Part shown: one piece after another, positions 35,221 to 46,079 of the stretch | How positions within the stretch are numbered: position 1 is the stretch's first letter | Layout: the number at the start of each line of letters is the position of its first letter | Origin: Thuidium tamariscinum | Lineage: Eukaryota; Streptophyta; Bryopsida; Hypnales; Thuidiaceae | Assembly (NCBI GenBank): GCA_947034885.2 | Contig: OX344750.2 | Coordinates: 9,830,553-9,894,552, forward strand | Reading direction: 5' to 3' | DNA: 64,000 bases | Made by a program: the position numbers and the translations under genes | The notes under the pieces: generated by a model | What the model saw: the letters and a program-made list of their open reading frames with translations, nothing else | Told to the model about the DNA's origin: nothing | Databases searched by the model: none

Positions 35221-35389
35221 GGGATGTTTCACACCATGGCCATCCAAGTTGAGAGGCCGTCGATTCCACCAATCAGATTTGAGAAACCATGATTTTCACC
35301 AATCAGATTTGAGAAACTATGATTTTCACCAATCAGATTTGAGAAAACCATGGCCTCTTGACTTGGACAGCCATAGTGTGAAACACCCC
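35221..35389. mobile_element. Tourist-like MITE (PIF/Harbinger type)
   Basis: TIRs GGGATGTTTCACACCATGGC and GCCATAGTGTGAAACACCCC, flanked by direct TAA (35218-35220 and 35390-35392). The TAA/TTA duplication and a GGGTGTTTC-like terminus are typical of Tourist elements. The 169-bp body contains three tandem copies of a unit with CACCAATCAGATTTGAGAAA. Confidence 0.85.
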
Positions 35390-35399
35390 TAAGGTAGCT

Positions 35400-36060
35400 T
35401 ACTGCAAGGCCATGTGGTGGTTGCACTACCACATCTGATTTGGCAATTGGTACCCAAATTGAAATTCCACGTCAAATACTTGGGAGTCCATATCACTTCA
35501 AACCAGTTACAAGATGACACATGCCACTTTTTTTGGCCTTTCAAAAATGACTTACCCCTTCAGGTAAGTATACCCATTGCCAACTCTACCCCATATCCAA
35601 CCTATAGGGGACATTGTTTCCAAGCAAGGTTAGATCAAACTTCCAACCAAAAGTTTGGAATGTGACTTCTTCCCCTCCTTTTCAAGGTTGGGACCAATAA
35701 AGTAGGAAGTATTGAGTGGGAAGGAGTTCTTCAATGATTGAAATTAGAAGAGTCTAAACATTGACAATGAGTTCCGAGCATTTTTTGGCTTTGAAAATTC
35801 ATAGTAATTTTAAAATCTAGAATAAAATTATTAAAATTTTTTTTGCAATCTTCATATTTCCTATCTTTCAAAATTTAAAAGATTTGCATGGCCTCATATC
35901 GCTTATGATCAGCTGAAAATTCCATCAAGTGATTGGATATAGGTACATTTACCTTAGTGGAGTTCATTTTATTGTTGATAATTACTTCAATTAACATGGT
36001 CAACTCCCAAATGCTCAATTGCTCATTCAAATCATAGTTTTTGTTTAGAAGAGGGTGGGA
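35400..36060 (+). repeat. Dispersed repeat, uninterrupted copy
   Basis: Matches the repeat at 710-902/1640-1800 and 45380-45790, and in reverse 42000-42240; the first part resembles 59140-59240 (AAATTGAAATTTCA...GGGGTCCATGTTACCTC). It contains the unoccupied site ATTGACAATGAGTTCC that corresponds to the insertion site of the MITE at 903. No coding function recognised. Confidence 0.6.
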
Positions 36061-36070
36061 CTAAGATATT

Positions 36071-36689
36071 TTAACCCCTAAATGTCCAAGGCACCAAAAT
36101 ATGGCATTTGCAAAACTTTGAAGATAAATAAAACTTATAGAAGTTGCTATTTTTAGTGGTTTATATTTCTGAAAACTTCTTTTTGAAGTATAGTTTAAGC
36201 ATCAAAAACTTGGTCTTGAAAATGATAGATTATGATTTTCTATTCAAAATGTTGTGCAAGGCTATTGGTTGCAATCTTGACTTTCCATAGTGTTGAGGGC
36301 TCTTGGAAATGAAACTCAAATACACTATATTTTGGAGAAAAAATACATTAGAAATCCATTTAAAAAAATTGATTGGGGTTATGCATGTTAGACTCCTTAA
36401 ACCCCATTATTTTTCTAGTGATCAACTTTTTAGATTTGACATGTGAAAAGAGGATCCAAAAACTTTGAATCACTTTCAAAATTTTAACACCTTCATGATC
36501 AAACATTATAATCTTTCAATCCATAAATGATGTTGTCGTGTTTTCTTTTCTTAAGTAATCTTTAACATGTCTAGTTTGAGTTTGTACAATTACATTTCTC
36601 TTAAATTGATAAAACTTATCAAAATGTTGACTTTTTGTTCAATTAGAGAAAATTCCAAGAAGCTTAAAAAAAAGTCTTGGACATTTTAA
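36071..36689. mobile_element. TTAA-type MITE, subfamily B
   Basis: Starts TTAACCCCTAAATGTCCAAGG and matches 10405-11080 throughout. Its right end reads CTTGGACATTTTAA, lacking the AGGGG seen in the sister copy, and runs directly into the TTAACCCTTGAATG start of the next element, so the two share one TTAA (36686-36689). Confidence 0.75.
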
Positions 36690-37123
36690 CCCTTGAATGT
36701 TGTTGTAGACGTTTGGTGCCCTTTTGAATGACAACAAATCTTTCTTTATAGGGTGTTAACCCCTGAGGGTCTAAGTGCCCCAAATATGGCCTCTCCATTT
36801 CAAAAAAAAATTCATGTTTGACTATTATAATCGTTTCAATAGTACGGTCAAAGGACACGTCCTTTTCCCCACACCTCAAGACTTGTCTCTACTACCCATT
36901 AGTACGGTTGAAACATGTGGATCTCAATTTAGGAGACAATTTGATTGGAATGAGTTGAGAAAGGTCTCAAATTCAACGCTCTAAGTATTCAAAATGGAAA
37001 AGAGAAATCTTCTACAATATTTTAACTTCCAATAAGTATGTGTGGCTTATTCAAAGTAGGTGATGTCACACGGTATCAAAATGCATGATTTCCACGGTCA
37101 CCAATCTGTCCTTCTAGGGATAA
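36686..37123. mobile_element. TTAA-type MITE, subfamily C, with internal insert
   Basis: Its first 65 bases (TTAACCCTTGAATGTTG...) and its last 130 (GAAATCTTCTACAATA...GATGTCACACGG...) match the two halves of 27930-28172. Between them, from a second TTAACCCCTGAGGG at 36756 to about 36985, lies extra sequence, apparently another TTAA-type element whose right end is unclear. The right terminus TAGGGATAAG is degenerate. Confidence 0.6.
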
Positions 37124-37762
37124 GTTATAAGGTTAAACTTGTCTCTCCTAACGGAGGAGATCCTAAACTAGACGAAAATCACTGGTGGTTCACATCCATG
37201 GGTCATCTTTGGGATGGGTGTGTACTTTGGAAGAAGTGTGCATAGGCCATAGGAAAAGGGCCCCCCACTCATTCCAACCACAAAGAGGTGGAGCAGTTTT
37301 TGGACCATTTGGTTGAGGTGCTACTACAAACATGGTCTGCTTATCATAACATTGTTTACCATCATAATAAGGGAGGGAGGGGTCCTTTGGCATCCTCGGA
37401 AGGGGACCCTGCCACAGTGAACAAAATCGTCTTATATGGCTCCTTGCATCAAGTGATAAGCCCCTCATAGTTATCTGATTAACTGCATGATGCCCTCCTA
37501 GTAGAGGGACAATCATTTCTCACTTATACTATCCACCTATCCACCTATCCATTGCAAAGATGGCATCACCCTCTAAGGTAGAAGGTTCAATAATCGCTCA
37601 CCTAAGAGCTGAGACTCGATTTGGGGGAGGTGAAACATCTTGAAATATTTTTCAGTGTATTTTCCTTGAAAGACAAGTGGAGTTAAAATTTAACCCAAGT
37701 CGTTTCATATTTTTTGGAGCTTTGTGGAATTGGTTATCAAATTTTGAAGTTGAAAGGATATA
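37124..37762. other. Interval without recognised gene
   Basis: Contains a minus-strand open frame of 108 codons (37190-37516) rich in Pro, Trp and His with no recognised family. No terminal repeats identified. Confidence 0.35.
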
Positions 37763-37879
37763 GGGCTCTAAAATGGTGCCCTAGCTAAAATGCACATTGT
37801 CACTACATTGCTGAAGGCTATGAAAAAGCAACATGTACAAAATACTATACATTTAAGGTAGGGCACCATTTTAGAACCC
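37763..37879. mobile_element. Small TIR element (GGG.TCTAAAATGGTGCCCTA)
   Basis: GGGCTCTAAAATGGTGCCCTA at the left is matched by TAGGGCACCATTTTAGAACCC at the right, 117 bp overall. No clear target duplication. It resembles in style the pair of ends at 45798-46061 but differs in sequence. Confidence 0.65.
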
Positions 37880-40370
37880 GCTCCATTTACGAACCTTCTA
37901 CCTTACCAAAACAACTCCCTCCTAAATTTCTTGCCCATAGATTTGAAATAAAAAATAATTTGACCCCCCAATGCTATTGATTTAACATTGAATACTCAAT
38001 ACGTACTAAACATTGGATGTATTCCATATTGATTATTAGAGAAACTACTCATCAAAAATACAAATATATATGTGTACACAGTTGGATGTAGGAAACTAAA
38101 TCATGTGTAATCATTTGGGTGGGTGGGTATTTAAATAAAAAAATCTACCTCATTGTCTTTTGGGTGGATACCTTTGCCTCACTATCCATCCATTTCTTAG
38201 TTACACAATGGTATGTATGTGAACTTAGCTTTAAGATTTACATTTGGTCTAATTCATCATAAAAAGACGAGTTTGATGAAGTACTAGTCTTGATGTTTAA
38301 TCTACATGGACTATATTTTCTATTAACATACTTGGATAGCAAGTTTGGTTTAAATTTTTTTAAAGAGCCAATTCTTTTTCTATTTTTAAGATCAAACATA
38401 CAAAGCTACCGATGATTTCCTAAAAACACATTGAATCAAATACCAATTTTTCATTTGACCATCTACCATCAAGATTTTTTTTTATGGTATAATGAAGGAA
38501 TTATTTTATTAGTTGACATTTAGTATAAATGATGGATGGAGAGGTTGTTTTTATAAAAAAATTCATTGTCCATCATGAATCCTCAAAGAGTATGAGATAA
38601 TTTGAAGATGAGAGCTTAACCACTCATTGTCAAAATGCAAATATTGTATTCAAAGTAGAATTTTACACCTCATTTTGTCATAAAAGAACGGCTTTTTTCA
38701 AAAAAATTGAACTCAAAAGAGTTGGAAAATCAAGTTAAATGTCAACTCAAAATGGTTTGTGCTTTTGAGCCTTTATATAAAATTTATTGACAAAATTCAA
38801 TGAAGATGTTTGAAAATGTCAAAAAAATGTTCCTTTTTAAAATCAGGGTAGAAAAGTAGCAAGTTATTTTGTCAACACTTGTGTGATATTGGATCATACT
38901 TATATCAAAGTAGTAGGTGATACCTAGGTAAGATTTGGTTATTTGGTCTTTAAAAGACAACCACAATTTGGCTATCTTGATTAGAAGACAACGGTGCTAG
39001 TATGTGATCATGGAAATGTGAGCAAGTGAGCCTTGAGTATATATATAAGTAGATATACAACCACCGTTGAAAGTGTTTTTAACAAAAACACCTTTATTAT
39101 AGGTGTCTACAATATAAGTACACTATTATCATAGAAGTTGTTTTTAATAAAGACACTTATACTATAGGCTTATAGGCTTATAGGCTAACACTTCTAAGCT
39201 CACATAATAGCAATCCTTCATTAGAAGATATGATTAAACAAACAAAACATCTTTAGATTGTAGCCAACTAGCCAAAATTTGTGCATTACAAAAACATAAT
39301 AAAAATTCTTGAGAATGGAGAGGCTTCTTGCTATTTTCTCATAGAGAGCAAGATTTTTATCTAGTGATTTGTTGCCAAATTCCAAGTCCTATTTGACAAT
39401 TCAACTAATGCATTTGTCTCCCTTGAAATATTCACCATTGCTAAAAGGGTACCTAAGGCTCTTCTATTGTTCTAATATAAGGTAAACCAACCTATGACAA
39501 GAAAAATGATTAGTTTACCTTGTTGATATCTTTGAAATTTTAAAAAGTTGTCTCTATATAAAGACAAACATAAAAAATAGATAGGACAATAAAAATTTTA
39601 TTCTATTTTGATCAAGTATGAATTTATTATGAATTTGTAATGAATTTTTGAAGTGTACCACCTACTTGGAACAAAACTAGACTACCCCAAAACCATCAAA
39701 AAAAGTATCTATAGTGGTCATCATACCACCTAAAATAGTCACAATATTTTTTAACATGGCTGTAATATTTTCTAATATGGCCATAAGATAAAGGAATAAA
39801 AAAAGTTAGTCTTTGTAATGAATTTACACTAGGAAGGTGGAAGTTCCTAAGGAAGTCACTAATATCAAGGCTACTTGTGGCTAGTTGGTTTGTGTTTTTT
39901 TCTTTTGCAGTAGAATTTTCATTTCATTAATTTGTTTCCAAAATAAATAAATAAAATAGTCACTAATAACTCCATTACCATCATCAAAAGCATTGATTTT
40001 GGCCACTAACCAACCTAATGAAGTTTTAATGTCATTTATTGAAGAAAGTTTCCCATGGTTTGATGTGAGACTATAATGGTTGTTTTTCTAGGCATTTGCA
40101 TTAGAGAATTAACCTCTCGTGGGTTGGTTTAACTTAGAGTTCTAAAAAGACATGCTAATAAGGTAGAAGCACTAGAAACTAATCAAATAAGCTAATTTAG
40201 TGTAGATGGTGAGAAATAAGAGTTGGTGGGATTTTTTCCCATATAGAAAGATAGGAAAAATGGGAATAGAGAATTTTCCAAAATTTTACTCTCAAAATTG
40301 AAATTACAATGAATTTTAGGAATCAAAAAGTATATTGCATCTTTTTTCAATATCTAGAAATTTCCAATTC
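37880..40370. other. AT-rich interval, no gene seen
   Basis: No coding domain or terminal repeats recognised. Around 39060-39200 there are short direct and inverted repeats based on CACCTTTATTATAGG and a triplicated AGGCTTAT, without a defined element. Confidence 0.4.
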
Positions 40371-42250
40371 CGATTAGTCGAGAACTACTCTCCCATTCAC
40401 TTTTTTTTGGACATGTATCATAATCCTATTAGTCCCAACCTTAAAAGGGCAAAAAAACCAATAAATAATAAAAACATTTCAAGCTTCATTTCTACCTTGA
40501 GGGTGAAAATACAAGTTGGATATTGCATTTAGTTTGTTATTGGTACTTCTACCTTAGAGCATCCCTACAGTTGGACTGACCATTGGACTCAAGATTAGGC
40601 CCTTTGTGGGACCTTTCAATTGTAGCCAGGCCATGTGACAATGATTTGTCCCACTGCAAAACAATGAAGGAAGACTTCTAAAAGGGACAAATTTTTGTAC
40701 CAAGGTTTTTAGTTTATTTTGCTTGAGGAGATCTCAAAATGGTTTGAGTTTGCAATGGAACAAGGCTTCTTATATCCACATAGGGTAGAAGGAAGTGCCC
40801 CAACCCGTGTGGATATAAAGCGCTTTGCTCCATTGCAAATTCACTTCTTCCTACATCCACATTAAGTAGATGCAAGAAACTCATCCTACATGGGTTTTTC
40901 AAATTAGAATTAGTTTTTTTCCCTTCAAGTTCATACTCTCCTTTGTCCTACATGGATTGGGATACCTCACTCCACCTCAAGAGGATATAATGACCTTTAC
41001 TACTCACTTGAAAATTCAAACCAAGATGAATTTCATCTTTCATCTTTTTTGAGACAAGAAAAATCTCATTTTCTGTATTTGAAATTGTTTGTAAGCTTTT
41101 CATTTTTTAAAAATAAATTGAAATTGGATAGTTAGTAGGGGGTTTGTACCTTGACATCGAGGTTGAAAGTACAACCACCCCCCCTTCCAAGCCTTAGCAT
41201 TTTCCCGTCTCCTCAATAAATTTTGGGAGTGTTTGACTCTTTCATGAGCCCTATCTTGTGTGCCATGGAGTACCGATTGTTGCCCTACTCAACCAAATAC
41301 TTAAGGGAGAAACACCCATTTCCGTCCCTGTACCTATTCTTGGGCCATAGAGTGTCACTAAATCTGTCCATATGCATAAATTAAGGCGTCCGACAGCTGT
41401 TTAATTCTAATTTGTTGACGCAGTTGTAAGACACATGTGTAGTTTTCATTCACTGACATCTGATTTCAGTAGGTGTTCGGTTTAAGGTACACCTATAGGA
41501 TGGTTCCAGTGGTCTAGGGAGCCAACACTTTGAAAATTTACAGAAATTACATACTGATTTCGAAAAATTTAATTTTTTTTTTGAATATTCATGATTTTCA
41601 CTCGCTAATGCTAGAAAAATATCAGTTTTAGAAAAAGCTGCCTCCAACTATGCTGAATCCCTTATTCGGACGGTTTTGGGTGTTTCCACTGTAGTTTGTG
41701 TCATATCTTACATTGCGATGGGATGCTCATAACTTAGATAGTGTTATGCCAAGCTCTCCTCAAAATTTAACAGAAATTCATTGGTTTGTGGTTTGCAACA
41801 AATCACATCAGTTTGTTGTTAAAAACAAGGTAGTTTCTGGCCTACCAGGTGTGCCATAGGAAAGTCAAAGATCTGGGCTTGGTTTATTGCTTAAAGGGGA
41901 AGTAGCCTGGTCTATGCAAATTAAGCTCCTGCATACCAAAAAGCGCATTTCACGCATAATCAATTTTAGAGTCTTCCAATTCTGATCAATTCGGAATTAT
42001 TTCCCTGCTCACTTCTTCATTATTACGAGACATGTGTCATAACCTTACAAGTCTCAATCTTGAAAGGGCCAAAAAAACACATTCCCAGCTTCAGTTGGAA
42101 ATCTCTTTCAGCCTTCATTGGAATTGTTGTACTTCTATAGGTTGGATGTTGGGTGTGGTTAACAATTGGTACATTTACCTTATTTAGTAGTCTTCTTTGG
42201 AGGTTTTCTAGGTCAATATTGGTAATGGCTTCCACCACTTCCACCAGTTA
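40371..42250 (-). repeat. Mosaic of dispersed repeats
   Basis: About 40380-40530 and 42000-42240 resemble the reverse complement of the repeat at 35640-35770 and 45440-45550. The stretch 40557-40815 matches 31186-31480. About 41280-41900 has GTCCCTGTACC- and AGGTACACCTATAGG-type motifs suggestive of another DNA element, but no ends could be paired. Confidence 0.45.
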
Positions 42251-42508
42251 GACTTGCTACAAGGTAGGAGGTTCTAAAAGTAAGCAGGTTCTAGAATGGA
42301 GCACCTCAGCAACCAATGACTATTCCAAAATAAAAGGTGGATATGTAGCCACCTCTTTTGTAAAATTGCTTATTTATAATTGCTTTCCATTTCAATTCCA
42401 AGGCTACATCTTAGGGTGTTGGAGGTGGGTATATTCTTGGACAAGATGGATATTACTTCAAGCCGGGTTGGCCATTGGGGGCTTGGAGTCTTTGGGTAAA
42501 GTAGGGAC

Positions 42509-42640
42509 CAGTGATCCCAAAACTGGCTAAATTTCGGTCAATTGCTAAATAATTTCTTCATGTCTTCAGTGTAAATTCAAAAAAAATCTTCCCAAAATGA
42601 ACATTTGGCTAAAAACTTAGAACATATTTTGGGATCACTA
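42509..42640. mobile_element. hAT-type MITE
   Basis: Ends CAGTGATCCCAAAA and TTTTGGGATCACTA form inverted repeats of the hAT YAGTG type. The element is flanked by a perfect 8-bp duplication GTAGGGAC (42501-42508 and 42641-42648), the length diagnostic of hAT. It is 132 bp, non-coding. The intact duplication suggests a young insertion. Confidence 0.93.
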
Positions 42641-42649
42641 GTAGGGACA

Positions 42650-43828
42650 TATATTGTTTTTCAATTGGTCATTGTGGCTGGACCTTATTTTTTTCATTTG
42701 AACCTATTGAATGTAATAAAATTTGGAGTTTAGTTTCAAAACTAGCATCTCTTTGAAAGAAAAGTGCTTGGTGACAATTTGATACTATTGAGGAAATGAA
42801 CTAGATGGAAGATTTTGATAAAGAAAGGACATAATGCAGTTGGTGCCTTTAGAAACTCTCCAACTTAACCTATAAAGAGGAAGCAAATTACAAGGGCAAC
42901 TTTGAAAATCTCCCAAATGCTCGCCTTCTAAGAAACCACAACCCCAAATGCACATCCAAATACACATTTAAAAGTCAATTTCTTTGATATGGTGATAGGT
43001 ACGAATTTTTGGTAAGAACATCACCAACAATGTATGTCAAAAGAAACACGTTAGTCTATAATTGGAGTGCATCAAGTGCATGGAAGGGCTCTACTTGTTG
43101 TTGTTCCCCTATCAACAACCTCTAGAGAAGGATGAGTGTATTAGAAACTCCCACTTATTGAGAAGCAACATTAATGAATTTCCAAAACCCAACAAGTAAA
43201 GAGAGTTGGAATCGGTAAGATAATCCAAAGTAGGAAATTTGAAGCTAAAACTTCAAAGTTTGAGGTGGGAAGATCATCTACTTATTTGTAGCGCATCAGA
43301 AGTCAAATCCTAGTGAGTTGAAGTCTAGCGATGGATTTTTCAAGTGGTCTATGTCAAATAACAACATTGGTTGCAATTATTGGGATACTACACAACTCCT
43401 TGGGCTCACCAAGTGATTTGGTGTAACAATGTGGTGTGGACCACTAGCTAGAAATGCTCTAAGTTAAATTTAGATTTGTTTGTAAAGAGAGCTTAAGGTA
43501 GCCAACTCATTTTCAATCACACACACACCATTTTGAGAATCTAGGTTGTTGTATTTCCATGCATAGGAGGTGGGAGTAACCATTCCATTGTGATGCAGTA
43601 TGAGCTATCGATTTCCTTAAAAAAAATTTGACTAGCCTAGGTTGGGATTAGATATACTTGTATATCAAGAGTAGGTTAAAAAAATCCTAACAAAACAAAT
43701 TACTAGTAATTTTTTTTTGGGTGAAAAAATGTTTAAAAATATACAAATTTGTTGAAAATCTATTTTCCCACACAGAATTCCCCCCACCCTACATACACAA
43801 AAGCCAACTAGGAGCTAAGTTGAATTCC
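42650..43828. other. Interval without recognised feature
   Basis: No gene, terminal repeat or RNA structure recognised. A short CACACACACC run lies at about 43520. Confidence 0.35.
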
Positions 43829-44985
43829 TTAACCCCTAAAGATTTTTGACTATGTTTTCACCAAAATTGCTCCAAAACTGTCATTTTTAGGATAACTATC
43901 AAATTTTAGAAAAAAAAACATTTTTAGAATAATGTAACCATAGTATCTTAGAGTACACTATTTTGAAAGCATGTACAAAAAATTTCAGAAAATTCCGCCA
44001 TGTAGATTGTAAGATAATAGAGTTTGAAGTTACAAAAATCCCTTTTTTATCACTCGGAAATCCGGGCAGCTGCACTTTAGAAGGCCACATTTGTATGAAA
44101 AAATATTCAAAATGGTTGTTACTCTTTGGATTCATTCTTCAATTCAAGTTGGCTACATGCTCAAAAAATTTCAAATCATTTCGAATTGTACAACATGTAC
44201 AAAAAAAATAGTAAGTAGAGAGAAGTAGAGAATGATTCAAAACACTAAATGTTTAACAATTTATTTATTGAATTGAAAAATGCCAATCTCAATGGTTCAA
44301 ATGTTGTAATAAACATTCTACACCCAATGTTTTTTGTGTTTTTCAAAAATATTGAAAATTGAGTAAAATAAAGGACTCCAAAGTTTATTTTAGAGTAGAG
44401 AATCCATAACTACCCGCAAACTAAAATTCTTCATAACTTTTGACTCATTAATCCAAATGGAATGATTCAAAGATTTCCACATATATATAAATCTATAAAA
44501 CCAATTTCAAATTTTGGTTTCCAAAAAAAGTGATTTTTTCTAATCTGCCCGAACTGCCCGAGTTGAGAAACAAACAACATATTATGCAATAACTTTTCAC
44601 ACTACAAGAGAAAGGGGTGTTTTAAGTGAGTTTTTAAGTATAGTCCTAGACATCAAATTATAAGTAATGACCTTTAAGGCGATTTTCAGCAAAAAATTAC
44701 TAGAAATACATGTATTTCTAATAATTTTTTGCTGAAAATCGCCTTAAAGGTCATTACTTATAATTTGATGTCTAGGACTATACTTAAAAACTCACTTAAA
44801 ACACCCCATTCTCTTGTAGTGTCAACCAAGTAGTCAAAAGTCATGAAAATTGTTGGGCTTGAAAGATACTCCTCGTCCACACCTTCTATTAAATTTTGGT
44901 TCCAAAATATAGAAATCTCTAGTCACACGTACCTGCCCAAAATCGCTATGTTGCCAAAAAAGCACTTTGGTCCTTTAGGGGTTAA
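43829..44985 (+). mobile_element. TTAA-flanked MITE, subfamily A, carrying a nested CACTA MITE
   Basis: Starts TTAACCCCTAAAGATTTTTG; right end reads inward TTAACCCCTAAAGGACCAAA. It matches 48298-49144 in reverse orientation. Without the nested element it is about 0.93 kb. Confidence 0.85.
44600..44821. mobile_element. CACTA-type foldback MITE, nested
   Basis: Ends CACTACAAGAGAAAGGGG and CCCCATTCTCTTGTAGTG, flanked by TCA (44597-44599 and 44822-44824). The 222-bp body is palindromic nearly throughout. The host element's sister copy at about 48455-48480 (minus strand) shows the same place without the insert. Confidence 0.93.
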
Positions 44986-44989
44986 GTGG

Positions 44990-45320
44990 TGGAATACGGA
45001 TTGTAGGGTAGGAGGTTCAAACTCCGACAAGACATTGAAAGCAAACATGACTTAGAGATACATTTTACTTTCTTCAATGTACCAAATCTTCACATTTTAG
45101 GAGGTGGTTGCTTTTGATGACCACAAATGAACACTTTTTTTCAACTTTAAATATTTGCAACTAGTTACGTGAAGCTCCAAAAAATATGAAACAACTTGTG
45201 CTAGATGCCTATTTCACTTGTCTTTCAAGAAAAATTCCCTAAAAAAATATTTCAAGATGTTTAACCTCCCCAAAATTTAGTTCTAGTCCTTAGATGGTCA
45301 GTTTAAGGACCTTCTACCTT
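44990..45320. repeat. Fragment related to the 17516-18404 element
   Basis: Shares CAAACATGA.TTAGAG.TACATTTT.CTTTCTTCAATGTACC-type sequence with 17940-18200 over about 300 bases. Termini are not recognised. Confidence 0.6.
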
Positions 45321-45329
45321 TAGAGCATC

Positions 45330-45790
45330 CCCACAACAACACAATGAAGCAACATGGCAAAGCAAATCAATGGAGGACCTTCCTTTGATATGGTAGAGGT
45401 ACCTGTTATTGACACCGCCTCCATTAACAACAAATAGGGTACTCTATTCCAAAGAAGATTAGAATGGATTTCTGTTTTCTCCTCCGAATGTGTGTCTTTG
45501 TCCTTTTTAAGGTTTGGACCAGTAAGTTAACGACAACACACAAGTGAGCATAAATGTAGGAAGTGATTAGTAGGAAAGTATTCTTGAATGATTGAAATTG
45601 GATGACTCTAGATGTTGGTTATAGGTTAAGCCCAAGTTTTGCCTTTCAAAATTCATAGTAATTTCAATTCAAGAGATAAAACTACCCAATTTTTTGCAAC
45701 CCCCATTATTTTTGTCAATGCATCTCTGAAAATATTTGCTTTCCCTTGCACTACCTTGGATTATATCCAAATGTGCTTATTTTATCAGTT
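45330..45790 (+). repeat. Dispersed repeat copy
   Basis: Begins TAGAGCATCCCCACA and continues into sequence matching 35600-35880 and 755-902/1640-1790. No coding function. Confidence 0.5.
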
Positions 45791-45797
45791 ATAAAGT

Positions 45798-46061
45798 GGG
45801 TACACCTAAAATTGCACCTCACCTAAAAGTGCCATCTATAGTTGCTGTACATTTCTGAATTCCGTTATGTAACTATTTGGCTGGAGCGCTTTTAGAAACA
45901 GACTTTGAACCTTAATAACTTTTGCATACTGTATCCAAATGCTGCATTTTTTGGTGCATTGGAACGTGCTTTCACTTGCCAAGAAGACTATATGAAAATT
46001 TGATCAGACCAGTGATAGTAACTAGGCACAGTACCAAAAAGTGGCACTTTTAGGTGTACCC
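45798..46061. mobile_element. TIR element (GGGTACACCTAAAA)
   Basis: GGGTACACCTAAAATTGCAC at the left and GTGGCACTTTTAGGTGTACCC at the right form an inverted repeat 264 bp apart. Internally the left end repeats the motif as ACCTAAAAGTGCC. No clear target duplication. Non-coding. Confidence 0.7.
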
Positions 46062-46079
46062 ACCTTAGATACTTCGACC

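Noticed and set aside
37190-37516. A 108-codon minus-strand frame as a gene
   Set aside because: No family resemblance, and a frame on the opposite strand covers part of it. The length is within chance for the local composition.
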